This document shows, piece by piece, positions 26,650 to 33,676 of a stretch of 64,000 nt of DNA; position 1 is the stretch's first letter; each line of letters opens with the position of its first letter. The notes beneath the pieces are model-generated. The model did not search any database. It saw nothing but the letters and a program-made list of their open reading frames with translations, and was not told where the DNA came from. Both the position numbers and the translations under genes were made by a program. This stretch comes from Stenotrophomonas maltophilia (GTDB lineage: Bacteria > Pseudomonadota > Gammaproteobacteria > Xanthomonadales > Xanthomonadaceae), in contig FOZF01000001.1 of assembly GCA_900113425.1 (NCBI GenBank), positions 2,109,933 to 2,173,932 of the forward strand, in the 5' to 3' direction.

Positions 26650-27615
26650 TCAGGCGCGATCGCCGAAATACTCGCGGCACCACTGGACGACGGGCGGCAG
26701 CCCCTGCTCGATCGGGGTCACCGCATCGAAGCCGAATGCGTCATGTGCGCGGCGGGTGTCGGCCATCGTGCGGACCATGTCGCCCGGCTGCATCGGCTTG
26801 TAGACCTTCTGTGCAGGGCGGCCGGCGGCCTGCTCGATGACGCTGATGAAGCGCTCCAGCTCGACCGGCGTATGGTTGCCGAGGTTGAATACCCGATGCG
26901 GTACCGGGCCATCGGCCGGGTGCGCGAGCGCGCCGAGGATACCCGACACGATGTCGGAGACATGTGTGAAATCGCGCTGCATGCGCCCCTGGTTGAACAC
27001 CTCGATCGGGCGCCCGGCCAGCACGGCACGCGAAAACAGCAGCGGCGCCATGTCCGGCCGTCCCCACGCGCCGTACACGGTGAAGAAGCGCAGGCCGGTC
27101 GCATGCAGGCCATACAGCTGCGCGTAGGTGTGCGCCATCAGCTCGTTGGCAGCCTTGGTTGCCGCGTACAGCGAGCGCGGCTGGTCCACGCGCTGGTCTT
27201 CGGAGAACGGCGGCGTGGCCGAATCGCCGTACACCGAACTGCTGGAGGCATAGACCAGGTGCTGCACGCCGCGGTGGCGGCACAGTTCAAGGATGTTGAC
27301 GAAGCCGACCAGGTTGCTGTCGACATAGGCCTGCGGGTTCTCCAGCGAGTAGCGCACCCCGGCCTGCGCGGCCAGATGGATCACCGCGCTCGGCTGCAGT
27401 TCGTCGAACAGCGCGGCCAGGCCTTCACGGTCGGTCAGGTCAAGCGTGCGCAGATCCAGCGTGGGGCATAGCGCGGCCACACGGTCCCGCTTGATCTGCG
27501 GGTCGTAGTAGTCGTTGAAGTTGTCCAGGCCCACCACCGGCTGGCCCGCCTCCAGCAGCGCGCGGGCCGTGTAGGCACCGATGAAGCCGGCAGCGCCGGT
27601 GAGCAGGATGGTCAT
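26650..27615 (-). CDS. NAD-dependent nucleotide-sugar epimerase, probably UDP-glucuronate 4-epimerase
   Basis: A 321-residue extended short-chain dehydrogenase. The NAD-binding TGAAGFIG starts at residue 6, the catalytic Ser lies in SSSSVYG (about 125-127), and Tyr150/Lys154 sit in YAATK. The segments FNDYYDPQIKRDR and TVYGAWGRPDMAP are characteristic of UDP-glucuronate/UDP-galacturonate 4-epimerases. The reaction would give UDP-galacturonic acid for LPS or polysaccharide. The downstream DPM1-like transferase suggests transfer to a lipid carrier. It is just downstream of parB on the same strand (29 bases), but a functional link to parAB is unlikely. Confidence 0.85.
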   Translation of the reverse strand: MTILLTGAAGFIGAYTARALLEAGQPVVGLDNFNDYYDPQIKRDRVAALCPTLDLRTLDLTDREGLAALFDELQPSAVIHLAAQAGVRYSLENPQAYVDSNLVGFVNILELCRHRGVQHLVYASSSSVYGDSATPPFSEDQRVDQPRSLYAATKAANELMAHTYAQLYGLHATGLRFFTVYGAWGRPDMAPLLFSRAVLAGRPIEVFNQGRMQRDFTHVSDIVSGILGALAHPADGPVPHRVFNLGNHTPVELERFISVIEQAAGRPAQKVYKPMQPGDMVRTMADTRRAHDAFGFDAVTPIEQGLPPVVQWCREYFGDRA

Positions 27616-27644
27616 TGCAGGTCTCTTCCCACGTGCCCCGCGGC

Positions 27645-28568
27645 TCAGCCCTGGCGGGTCCGCAGCTTCTCCAGCACGCCGTCGAGGGTGTCCAGATCGG
27701 TGTAGTGGATGATCAGCTTGCCCTTGCCGCCGCGGCCGTGGCTGATCGCCACCTTGGTCCCCAGCGACTCGGACAGTTCGGTTTCCAGCGAGGCGATGTC
27801 GGCCTGCTGCACCTTCGGCGCGGCCGCCGGGCGGTTGCTCGGCACCTTGCCGGCGGCGAAGGCCTGCGCGCGGCGCTCCACTTCACGCACCGACCAGCCT
27901 TCATCGGCCGCTTCCTGCGCCAGCTTGCCGGCCAGCTCCGGGGCCAGGGTCAGCAGCGCGCGGGCGTGGCCCATTTCCAGGCGGCGGGTTTCCAGCAGCA
28001 GGCGGATGGCCACCGGCAGTTCCAGCAGGCGCAGCAGGTTGGACACCGCCGCGCGCGAGCGGCCGACGGCCTCGGCCGCCTCGGCATGGGTCAGGGTGAA
28101 CTCGCTGATCAGGCGCTGCAGCGCCTCGGCTTCTTCCAGCGGGTTGAGGTCTTCGCGCTGGATGTTCTCGATCAGCGCCATCGCGATGACGGTGCGGTCT
28201 TCCAGTTCGCGCACCACCACCGGTACTTCGTCCAGGCCGGCCAGCTGCGAGGCGCGCCAGCGGCGTTCGCCGGCGACGATCTCGAAGTTGCCCGCCGGCA
28301 GCTGACGCACCAGGATCGGCTGGATCACGCCCTGCGACCGGATCGAGTCCGCCAGTTCGGACAGTTTGCCCTCGTCCATTTCGCGACGCGGCTGGTACTT
28401 GCCCGGCTGCAGCTGGCCGACCGGCAGCTTGCGCAGCACCTCACCCGGCAACGGTTCGATCACCGCGGTGGTGGCCTGCACCTGGCTGACCGCTCCCTTC
28501 GGACCGAGCAGCGCATCCAGGCCACGGCCGAGGCCTCGCTTCTTGGCTGCCGGCTTGCTGCTGGTCAT
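27645..28568 (-). CDS. parB: Chromosome partitioning protein ParB
   Basis: A 307-residue CTPase/DNA-binding protein that loads at parS and spreads to organise the origin region. N-terminal KKRGLGRGLDALLG is the ParA-contacting tail. The GERRWRA motif and ENIQRED form the CTP-binding ParB/Srx domain. LTHAEAAEAVGRSRAAVSNLLRLL is the HTH that recognises parS, and the C-terminus is the dimerisation domain. The start codon shares one base with the parA stop (TGATG). I saw no perfect parS palindrome in the window. Confidence 0.97.
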   Translation of the reverse strand: MTSSKPAAKKRGLGRGLDALLGPKGAVSQVQATTAVIEPLPGEVLRKLPVGQLQPGKYQPRREMDEGKLSELADSIRSQGVIQPILVRQLPAGNFEIVAGERRWRASQLAGLDEVPVVVRELEDRTVIAMALIENIQREDLNPLEEAEALQRLISEFTLTHAEAAEAVGRSRAAVSNLLRLLELPVAIRLLLETRRLEMGHARALLTLAPELAGKLAQEAADEGWSVREVERRAQAFAAGKVPSNRPAAAPKVQQADIASLETELSESLGTKVAISHGRGGKGKLIIHYTDLDTLDGVLEKLRTRQG

Positions 28569-29365
28569 CAGACGGTCTCCACGGCCTTGGTGGCCTTGTT
28601 GCGTTCGTTGTTGCGACGGATGATCTCGCCGGCCAGGCCCAGGTACGCCACGCCGCCACGCGAGGCGCGGTCGTAGCCGACGATGCTCTGGCCGTGGCTG
28701 GGCGCTTCGGCCAGCCGCACGTTGCGCGGCACGATGGTACGGAACACGCGGTCGCCGAAGTGTTCGGTCAGTTCGGCCGATACGGCGTTGGCCAGGTTGT
28801 TGCGCACATCGAACATGGTACGCAGCACGCCCTCGATCTCCAGCGCCGGGTTCAGGCTGGCGCGCAGCGCCTCGATGGTTTCCACCAGCGCACTCAGGCC
28901 TTCCAGCGCGTAATACTCGCACTGCATCGGCACGATCACCGAATCGGCGGCGGCCAGCGCGTTGAGCGTCAGCAGTGACAGCGCCGGCGGGCAGTCGATC
29001 AGGATGTAGTCGTACTCGTCGCGGATCGGCGCCAGTGCCCGCTTCAGGCGCTGCTCGCGCTCGCCCTGCGCCATCAGCTGGATCTCCGCAGCGGTCAGGT
29101 CGATGTTGCCGGGCAGCAGGTCGTAGCCTTCCGCGGTCTGCACGCGCACGTCGGCGGCGGTGTTCTCGCCCAGCAGCAGGTCGCAGGTGGACGCCGCCAG
29201 CTCGCGCTTGTCCACACCACTGCCCATGGTCGCGTTGCCCTGCGAATCCAGGTCGACCAACAGCACGCGCTTGGGTGCGTTGGCCAGGGAAGCGGCCAGG
29301 TTGACGGCGGTCGTGGTCTTGCCGACGCCACCCTTCTGGTTGGCGATGGCGATGATGCGGGCCAT
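28568..29365 (-). CDS. parA: Chromosome partitioning ATPase ParA (Soj)
   Basis: A 265-residue Walker-type ATPase. The deviant Walker A motif KGGVGKTTT at residues 11-19 carries the signature lysine. LLVDLDSQGNAT and IDCPPAL give the A' and Walker B regions. It forms the dynamic nucleoid-bound gradient that moves ParB-parS complexes. The length matches the chromosomal Soj branch rather than plasmid ParAs with N-terminal HTH. It lies downstream of rsmG in the same direction and directly upstream of parB. Confidence 0.97.
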   Translation of the reverse strand: MARIIAIANQKGGVGKTTTAVNLAASLANAPKRVLLVDLDSQGNATMGSGVDKRELAASTCDLLLGENTAADVRVQTAEGYDLLPGNIDLTAAEIQLMAQGEREQRLKRALAPIRDEYDYILIDCPPALSLLTLNALAAADSVIVPMQCEYYALEGLSALVETIEALRASLNPALEIEGVLRTMFDVRNNLANAVSAELTEHFGDRVFRTIVPRNVRLAEAPSHGQSIVGYDRASRGGVAYLGLAGEIIRRNNERNKATKAVETV

Positions 29366-29439
29366 GCGGGTGTGCCTCGTCGACGGATGCTGGGACCGGT
29401 CATTATGCGTACAACCGGGCCCGGGCGGAAATCGTGGAT

Positions 29440-29470
29440 CGCCAACCCGTTGTCGCGCAAAGGGTTGGCG
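29440..29470. other. Inverted repeat CGCCAACCC/GGGTTGGCG between rsmG and parA
   Basis: A 9-bp perfect stem with a 13-base loop lies 7 bases after the rsmG stop and about 75 bases before the parA start. No T-run follows, so it may be a weak terminator, an mRNA-stability element or a degenerate REP. Confidence 0.45.
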
Positions 29471-29476
29471 GCGGGA

Positions 29477-30115
29477 TCAGGGGCCTGTAACGGTGACCAG
29501 GTGGCGCTCGCCCGCCAGGCCGGGCACGCTCAACGGGGCCACGTCGCGCACCTGCCAGCCTGCAGGCAGTGCGGCGATCTCTTCATGCGGGTAGACGCCC
29601 TTCATCGCCAGCAGCACGCCGCCAGGACGCAGCAGGTGGCCACCGACGCGGATGATGCCGGCCAGCGTGTCCATCGCGCGGGCGGTCAACTGGTCGTAGT
29701 GGCCGGCCTCGTCCAGCGCTTCGGCGCGCGACTCGGCCACGCGGGCATTGCCCAGGCCGAGCTGGCGCACGGCTTCGCGCATGAAGCGGGCCTTCTTGCC
29801 GTTGCTCTCGACCAGGGTGACCTGCAGGCCCGGGCAGGCGATCGCCAGCGGGATGCCGGGCAGGCCAGGACCGGTACCGAGGTCGGCCAGGCGGCCATCG
29901 GCCACGAACGGCTGCATGGCCAGCGAATCGAGCAGGTGACGGGTGACCATCTCCTGCGGGTCGCGGATGGCGGTGAGGTTGTAGGTGCCGTTCCAGCGGT
30001 GCAGCAGGCCCAGGTAGCGCAGCAGCGGCGGCGCCAGTGCGGCGTCCAGGCCCATGCCGGCCAGGCCCTGCTCCAGCGTGGCGGTCACGCCGGCGGGGAG
30101 TTCGTGTTCGCTCAT
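29477..30115 (-). CDS. rsmG: 16S rRNA (guanine527-N7)-methyltransferase
   Basis: A 212-residue SAM-dependent methyltransferase that modifies G527 in the 530 loop of 16S rRNA. The SAM site [15 protein letters not shown] and the upstream [21 protein letters not shown] are diagnostic. In many bacteria rsmG sits with mnmG and parAB near the origin; here the rsmG-parA-parB part is kept but mnmG is not adjacent. Loss of RsmG is known to give low-level streptomycin resistance. Confidence 0.96.
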   Translation of the reverse strand: MSEHELPAGVTATLEQGLAGMGLDAALAPPLLRYLGLLHRWNGTYNLTAIRDPQEMVTRHLLDSLAMQPFVADGRLADLGTGPGLPGIPLAIACPGLQVTLVESNGKKARFMREAVRQLGLGNARVAESRAEALDEAGHYDQLTARAMDTLAGIIRVGGHLLRPGGVLLAMKGVYPHEEIAALPAGWQVRDVAPLSVPGLAGERHLVTVTGP

Positions 30116-30154
30116 GCCGCCATTATCGCCCGTTTCCCGGGCTGATTCGCCGCT

Positions 30155-30754
30155 TCATTGCGGATACCAGGCCAATGCGGCGCGGAACTGGCCGCTGGCC
30201 TGCCATTCGTGCAGATGCCACTGCCCGGCATCGCCCAGGGCAGGGTCGCACCAGCGCAGGTGCAGGGCGCCGTCGACGCCCGGCGCCAGCTGCAGGCGAT
30301 GCAGGCCGAACGATATGCCCTGCCCGTGTGCCTTCAGCAGCGCCTCCTTGGCGCACCAGACACGGAAGAACCAGTGTTCGCGTTCGGCGGCGTCCAGGCC
30401 CTGCAGCCAGGCCACCTCTTCCGGATGGAAGAAGCGCTGCACGATCTCCAGCAGGCGCGGACGCGGGCGCAGCAGTTCCAGGTCCACGCCGAGCCGTACA
30501 CCTTCACCCAGCGCCACCAGCAGCACGTCGCCACTGTGGCTCCAGCCCGTGCCGTGGTCGGCCAGTGCGCCGGTCAGCTCGGGTCGGCCTTTGTCGTCGC
30601 GGACCAGCGGCAGTGCCTCCGGCGCGAGATCCAGCGCCTGTGCCAGCACCTGCCGGGCCTGCGGCTCACCGCGCTGGCCCGGCACGTGTGGCCGCCGCCA
30701 GACCGTGACCGGGCCGAAGCGCCAGGGGCCGTCCAGGGTGGCTGGCAGGCTCAT
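30155..30754 (-). CDS. 4'-phosphopantetheinyl transferase superfamily protein
   Basis: A protein of about 199 residues of the Sfp/HetI type, roughly 200 residues and pseudo-dimeric, which attaches phosphopantetheine from CoA to carrier proteins. Metal and catalytic motifs are present: GVDLELLRPRP and WCAKEALLKAHG (KEAxxK). The window has no PKS/NRPS gene, so its carrier partner lies elsewhere; a general or pigment/siderophore role is possible. The start MSLPATLDG at 30754 was chosen; a GTG nine codons upstream is an alternative. Confidence 0.88.
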   Translation of the reverse strand: MSLPATLDGPWRFGPVTVWRRPHVPGQRGEPQARQVLAQALDLAPEALPLVRDDKGRPELTGALADHGTGWSHSGDVLLVALGEGVRLGVDLELLRPRPRLLEIVQRFFHPEEVAWLQGLDAAEREHWFFRVWCAKEALLKAHGQGISFGLHRLQLAPGVDGALHLRWCDPALGDAGQWHLHEWQASGQFRAALAWYPQ

Positions 30755-30838
30755 CCGCACGCAACCGTCACGCGATTGCACGACGGGTTCACAGCCATGC
30801 GCGTCAACTGGTCACGGTTTTCCACCGGAGGTTCGATC

Positions 30839-31090
30839 ATGGGCATCATCATCTGGCTGATCGTCGGCGGCATCGTGGGCTGGCTGGCAAGCATCATCAT
30901 GAAGCGCGATGCGCAGCAGGGCATCATTCTCAACATCGTGGTCGGCATCGTCGGCGCGCTGATTTCCGGCTGGCTGTTCGGCGGCGGCATCAACGAAGCG
31001 ATCACCATCCGCACCTTCCTGTTCTCGCTGATCGGTGCGGTGATCCTGCTGGCGATCGTCAACCTTTTCACCCGCAAGAGCATACGTTGA
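30839..31090 (+). CDS. GlsB/YeaQ/YmgE-family stress response membrane protein
   Basis: An 83-residue protein composed of three hydrophobic glycine-rich helices: MGIIIWLIVGGIVGWLASIIM, ILNIVVGIVGALISGWLFGG and TFLFSLIGAVILLAIVNLF. This is the standard transglycosylase-associated (Tgl/YeaQ) pattern. A strong GGAGG ribosome-binding site at 30826-30830 fixes the start. The family is induced by general or acid stress in several bacteria, but its molecular role is unknown. It is divergent from the phosphopantetheinyl transferase gene. Confidence 0.93.
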   Translation: MGIIIWLIVGGIVGWLASIIMKRDAQQGIILNIVVGIVGALISGWLFGGGINEAITIRTFLFSLIGAVILLAIVNLFTRKSIR

Positions 31091-31101
31091 TCCGACGGGC
31101 A

Positions 31102-31125
31102 GCGCCGGGCATGGCCCGGCGCTAC
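31102..31125. repeat. GTAG REP (minus orientation)
   Basis: GCGCCGGGCATGGCCCGGCGCTAC sits exactly between the convergent GlsB-type and xthA genes, ending two bases before the xthA stop codon. Confidence 0.88.
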
Positions 31126-31126
31126 C

Positions 31127-31894
31127 TCACCCCAACTGCACCCATGCCGGCGCGTGGTCGCTGGGGCGCTCCCAGGTACGTGGCTCGCGGTCGATGCCTG
31201 ATGCCACGGCGCCGCCCTTGAGCGCATCGGAGACCAGGGTGAGGTCGATGCGCAGGCCCAGATTGCGGCGGAAGCCCGCCGCGCGGTAATCCCACCAGCT
31301 GAACGTGCCGGCTTCCTCGTTGTGCAGCCGGAAGCCGTCGTGCAGGCCCAGCTGCAGCAGCTTGTTCAGCGCGCCGCGCTCGGCGGTGGAGGTGAGGATG
31401 TGGTTCTCGTTCCACACCTCCGGGTCATGCACGTCGCGGGCGTCCGGGGCGATGTTGAAGTCACCCAACACCACCAGCTTCGGGTGACGCTGCAGTTCCT
31501 CGCCGATCCAGGCATGCACGGCCTCCAGCCAGCGCAGCTTGTACGCGTACTTGTCGGTACCGACGTCCTGGCCGTTGACCACATACAGGTTGATCACCCG
31601 CAGGTCGCCAAAGGTGCCGGCGATGACGCGCTTCTGCTCGTCCTCGAAACCCGGAATGCCGATCTGCACGTCCTGCGCCGGCTCGCGTGACAGCAGGGCC
31701 ACGCCGTTGTAGGTCTTCTGGCCAGCAAATACGCTGCGGTAGCCCGCGCCGATCAGCGCCGCATCCGGGAACTTGTGGTCCTCCAGCTTGGTTTCCTGGA
31801 TGCCGACGATGTCCGGGCCGAAATCCCTGAGCCACTGCTCCAGGTGCGGCAGACGGACATTGAGCGAATTGACGTTCCACGAGGCGATCTTCAT
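31127..31894 (-). CDS. xthA: Exodeoxyribonuclease III
   Basis: A 255-residue AP endonuclease/3'-exonuclease of the exonuclease-endonuclease-phosphatase fold, central to base-excision repair. Motifs are intact: SWNVNSLNVRLPHL, IQETKLED (catalytic Glu), VLGDFNIAPDARDVH (Asp/Asn pair) and the C-terminal SDHAPAW with the catalytic His. Length and start (MKIASWNVNS) are typical. It is a single gene between REP elements. Confidence 0.96.
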   Translation of the reverse strand: MKIASWNVNSLNVRLPHLEQWLRDFGPDIVGIQETKLEDHKFPDAALIGAGYRSVFAGQKTYNGVALLSREPAQDVQIGIPGFEDEQKRVIAGTFGDLRVINLYVVNGQDVGTDKYAYKLRWLEAVHAWIGEELQRHPKLVVLGDFNIAPDARDVHDPEVWNENHILTSTAERGALNKLLQLGLHDGFRLHNEEAGTFSWWDYRAAGFRRNLGLRIDLTLVSDALKGGAVASGIDREPRTWERPSDHAPAWVQLG

Positions 31895-31921
31895 GGGGGC
31901 ATTCTACCCGGGCCTGCTTTG

Positions 31922-32011
31922 GTAGGCGCCAACCTTGGTTGGCGCGTGGATGCCCCGCGTGCCAACCAAGGTTGGCACCTACCAGTAGAGCCACGCCATG
32001 CGTGGCTTCAC
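31922..32011. repeat. Cluster of three GTAG REPs between xthA and the aldehyde dehydrogenase gene
   Basis: The units are GTAGGCGCCAACCTTGGTTG (31922-31944), its inverted partner GTGCCAACCAAGG...CCTAC (31959-31982) and GTAGAGCCACGCCATGCGTG (31985-32011). The last unit overlaps the stop codon of the aldehyde dehydrogenase gene (32008-32010), so part of the repeat is used as coding sequence. Confidence 0.88.
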
Positions 32012-33417
32012 CGCAGCAGCAGCTTCAACACCCCTGCGATCTTCGAGTACGGCGGCCGCAGCCTGTCGCTGGCCGCCCAGCGCGACTGCCACAGCACCGG
32101 CAACCGCTTGCTCATCGCATCGAACCCGGCGCGGCCGTGGTAGGCACCCATGCCACTGGCACCGACCCCGCCGAACGGCAGGCCATCAGCGGCGAAGTGC
32201 AGCAGCGTGTCGTTCACCGTCACTCCGCCGGCCACCACGTTGGCGAGAATGCGCTCCACGGTGGCGCGGTCGTGGCTGAAGGGATACAGCGCCAGCGGCC
32301 GGTCGCGGGAGAGAACGTCGACCAGCGCGGCATCCAGGTCCGGGTAGGCGCGCACCGGCAGGATCGGCCCGAAGATCTCCTCGCGCATCAGGTCCAGATC
32401 GTCCGGCGGGTCCAGTACCACGGTCGGTACCAGCAGGCGCTCGCGGCCGGCGCGAGCCTCATCCACGTGCGCCAGCGGAATCACCGGCACCCCGCGTCCG
32501 CGCGCCTGCGCCAGATAACCCTGCAGGCGCTGGTACTGGCCTTCGTTGATGATGCGCGTGTAATCGCCGGCCTCGCTGAAGTCGCCATAGCGCTCGCGCA
32601 CCTGCTGCTGCAGCGCCTGCACGAACTCGCGCTGACGCGCGCTATCGATCAACACGTAATCCGGCGCGATGCAGGTCTGGCCGGCGTTGAACCACTTGCC
32701 GGTAGCCAGCCGCGCGGCGGCTTTGTCCAGCGGGAAATCACGGCAGACGATGGCCGGCGACTTGCCGCCCAGCTCCAGCGTGACCGGCACCAGATGTTCG
32801 GCCGCAGCCGCCATCACTTTGCGGCCCACGACGGTGGAACCGGTGAACAGCAGATGGTCCAGCGGCAACGAGGAGACCGCTGCGGCTACGTCGGCCCCGC
32901 CCTGTACCACCACCACGCGATCAGGGGGAAACACGCTGGACAGCAGATCGGCCAGGAACGCACTGGTGCGCGGCGCATGTTCGGAAGGCTTGAGCAGCAC
33001 GTGGTTGCCGGCGGCGATGGCCGTGGCCAGCGGCACCAATGCCAGCGTAACCGGGTAATTCCACGGCGAGATCACCCCGACCACGCCCAGCGGCGTCGGC
33101 CGCAGCTGCGCACGCGCCGGCCACAACCTCCAGCCGGCACCCACCCGCTGCGGTTTCGACCAGCGCCGCAGGTGGCGGCGCAGGTGGTCGATGGCCGACA
33201 GCACGCTCATGCCATCGGCCAGTTTCGATTCGACGTGGGCGCGATGGCCGAAGTCCTCGGCGATGGCCTGGGCCATTTCATCCAGGCGCGGCTTCAGCGC
33301 TGCCCGCAGGCGATGCAGGTCGGCCTCGCGCTGGTCGAGAGACGGGCGCTGCGACTGCCAGGCGCTGCGCAGGGTGTGCAGGATGGCGGGAAGGTCGGCG
33401 GGCGTGGTGATGGTCAT
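32008..33417 (-). CDS. Aldehyde dehydrogenase, coniferyl-aldehyde-dehydrogenase-like
   Basis: A 469-residue NAD(P)+-dependent aldehyde dehydrogenase. The general base Glu215 lies in LELGGKSP and the nucleophile Cys249 in NAGQTCIAPDYVL; the cofactor segment SPWNYPVTLALVPL is at about 117-130. The relatively short length, and the FGHRAHVESKLAD and LLHFAADGLPFGGVGASGMGAYHG segments, fit the CalB group that oxidises coniferyl and related aldehydes to acids. The true substrate may be another aldehyde. Its stop codon lies inside a REP. Confidence 0.88.
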   Translation of the reverse strand: MTITTPADLPAILHTLRSAWQSQRPSLDQREADLHRLRAALKPRLDEMAQAIAEDFGHRAHVESKLADGMSVLSAIDHLRRHLRRWSKPQRVGAGWRLWPARAQLRPTPLGVVGVISPWNYPVTLALVPLATAIAAGNHVLLKPSEHAPRTSAFLADLLSSVFPPDRVVVVQGGADVAAAVSSLPLDHLLFTGSTVVGRKVMAAAAEHLVPVTLELGGKSPAIVCRDFPLDKAAARLATGKWFNAGQTCIAPDYVLIDSARQREFVQALQQQVRERYGDFSEAGDYTRIINEGQYQRLQGYLAQARGRGVPVIPLAHVDEARAGRERLLVPTVVLDPPDDLDLMREEIFGPILPVRAYPDLDAALVDVLSRDRPLALYPFSHDRATVERILANVVAGGVTVNDTLLHFAADGLPFGGVGASGMGAYHGRAGFDAMSKRLPVLWQSRWAASDRLRPPYSKIAGVLKLLLR

Positions 33418-33450
33418 GCGCCGACTATACGGGGTGCGGCACTGTCGGAC

Positions 33451-33489
33451 GGGGTCAGGTCCCTTTCGCGCGCGAAGGGATCTGACCCC
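33451..33489. repeat. GGGGTCAGGTCCC...GGGATCTGACCCC palindromic repeat, copy 3
   Basis: A near-perfect 17-bp stem around GCGCG: GGGGTCAG-x-TCCCTTTCG pairs with CGAAGGGA-x-CTGACCCC. It lies 34 bases upstream of the aldehyde dehydrogenase start, in its 5' region. Same family as 6932, 8464 and 39057. Confidence 0.85.
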
Positions 33490-33593
33490 GGACGCGTGAT
33501 GGCGGGTGGCTTCGGATGCTTTTCAACCACGATTACGGCATTGAACGCTGTCTTCTCGCGTCTGCGGAGTTTTGTGCCGCGCGCTGCGCGGTC

Positions 33594-33615
33594 GCCGAGC
33601 ATGGCTCGGCGCTAC
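33594..33615. repeat. GTAG REP (minus orientation)
   Basis: GCCGAGCATGGCTCGGCGCTAC, the complement of a GTAGCGCCGAGCC unit, in the gap before the transporter terminator. Confidence 0.85.
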
Positions 33616-33628
33616 AGGGCAACGAAAA

Positions 33629-33650
33629 GGCCGTGGTCTGCACCACGGCC
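33629..33650 (-). terminator. Rho-independent terminator of the MHS transporter gene
   Basis: On the minus strand GGCCGTGGT-GCAG-ACCACGGCC is followed by TTTTCG, 27 bases after the transporter stop. It is a compact, perfect stem. Confidence 0.85.
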
Positions 33651-33676
33651 TCTCCTTCATCCGGTGAACATCATTC

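Noticed and set aside
27645..29365. parS site within or near parAB
   Set aside because: I looked for the TGTTCCACGTGAAACA-type palindrome on both strands in this region and saw no convincing copy. parS sites are probably nearer the origin.
31922..32011. Possible CRISPR-like array from closely spaced repeats
   Set aside because: The units are alternating-orientation palindromes of different sequence with no regular spacers; they are REPs.
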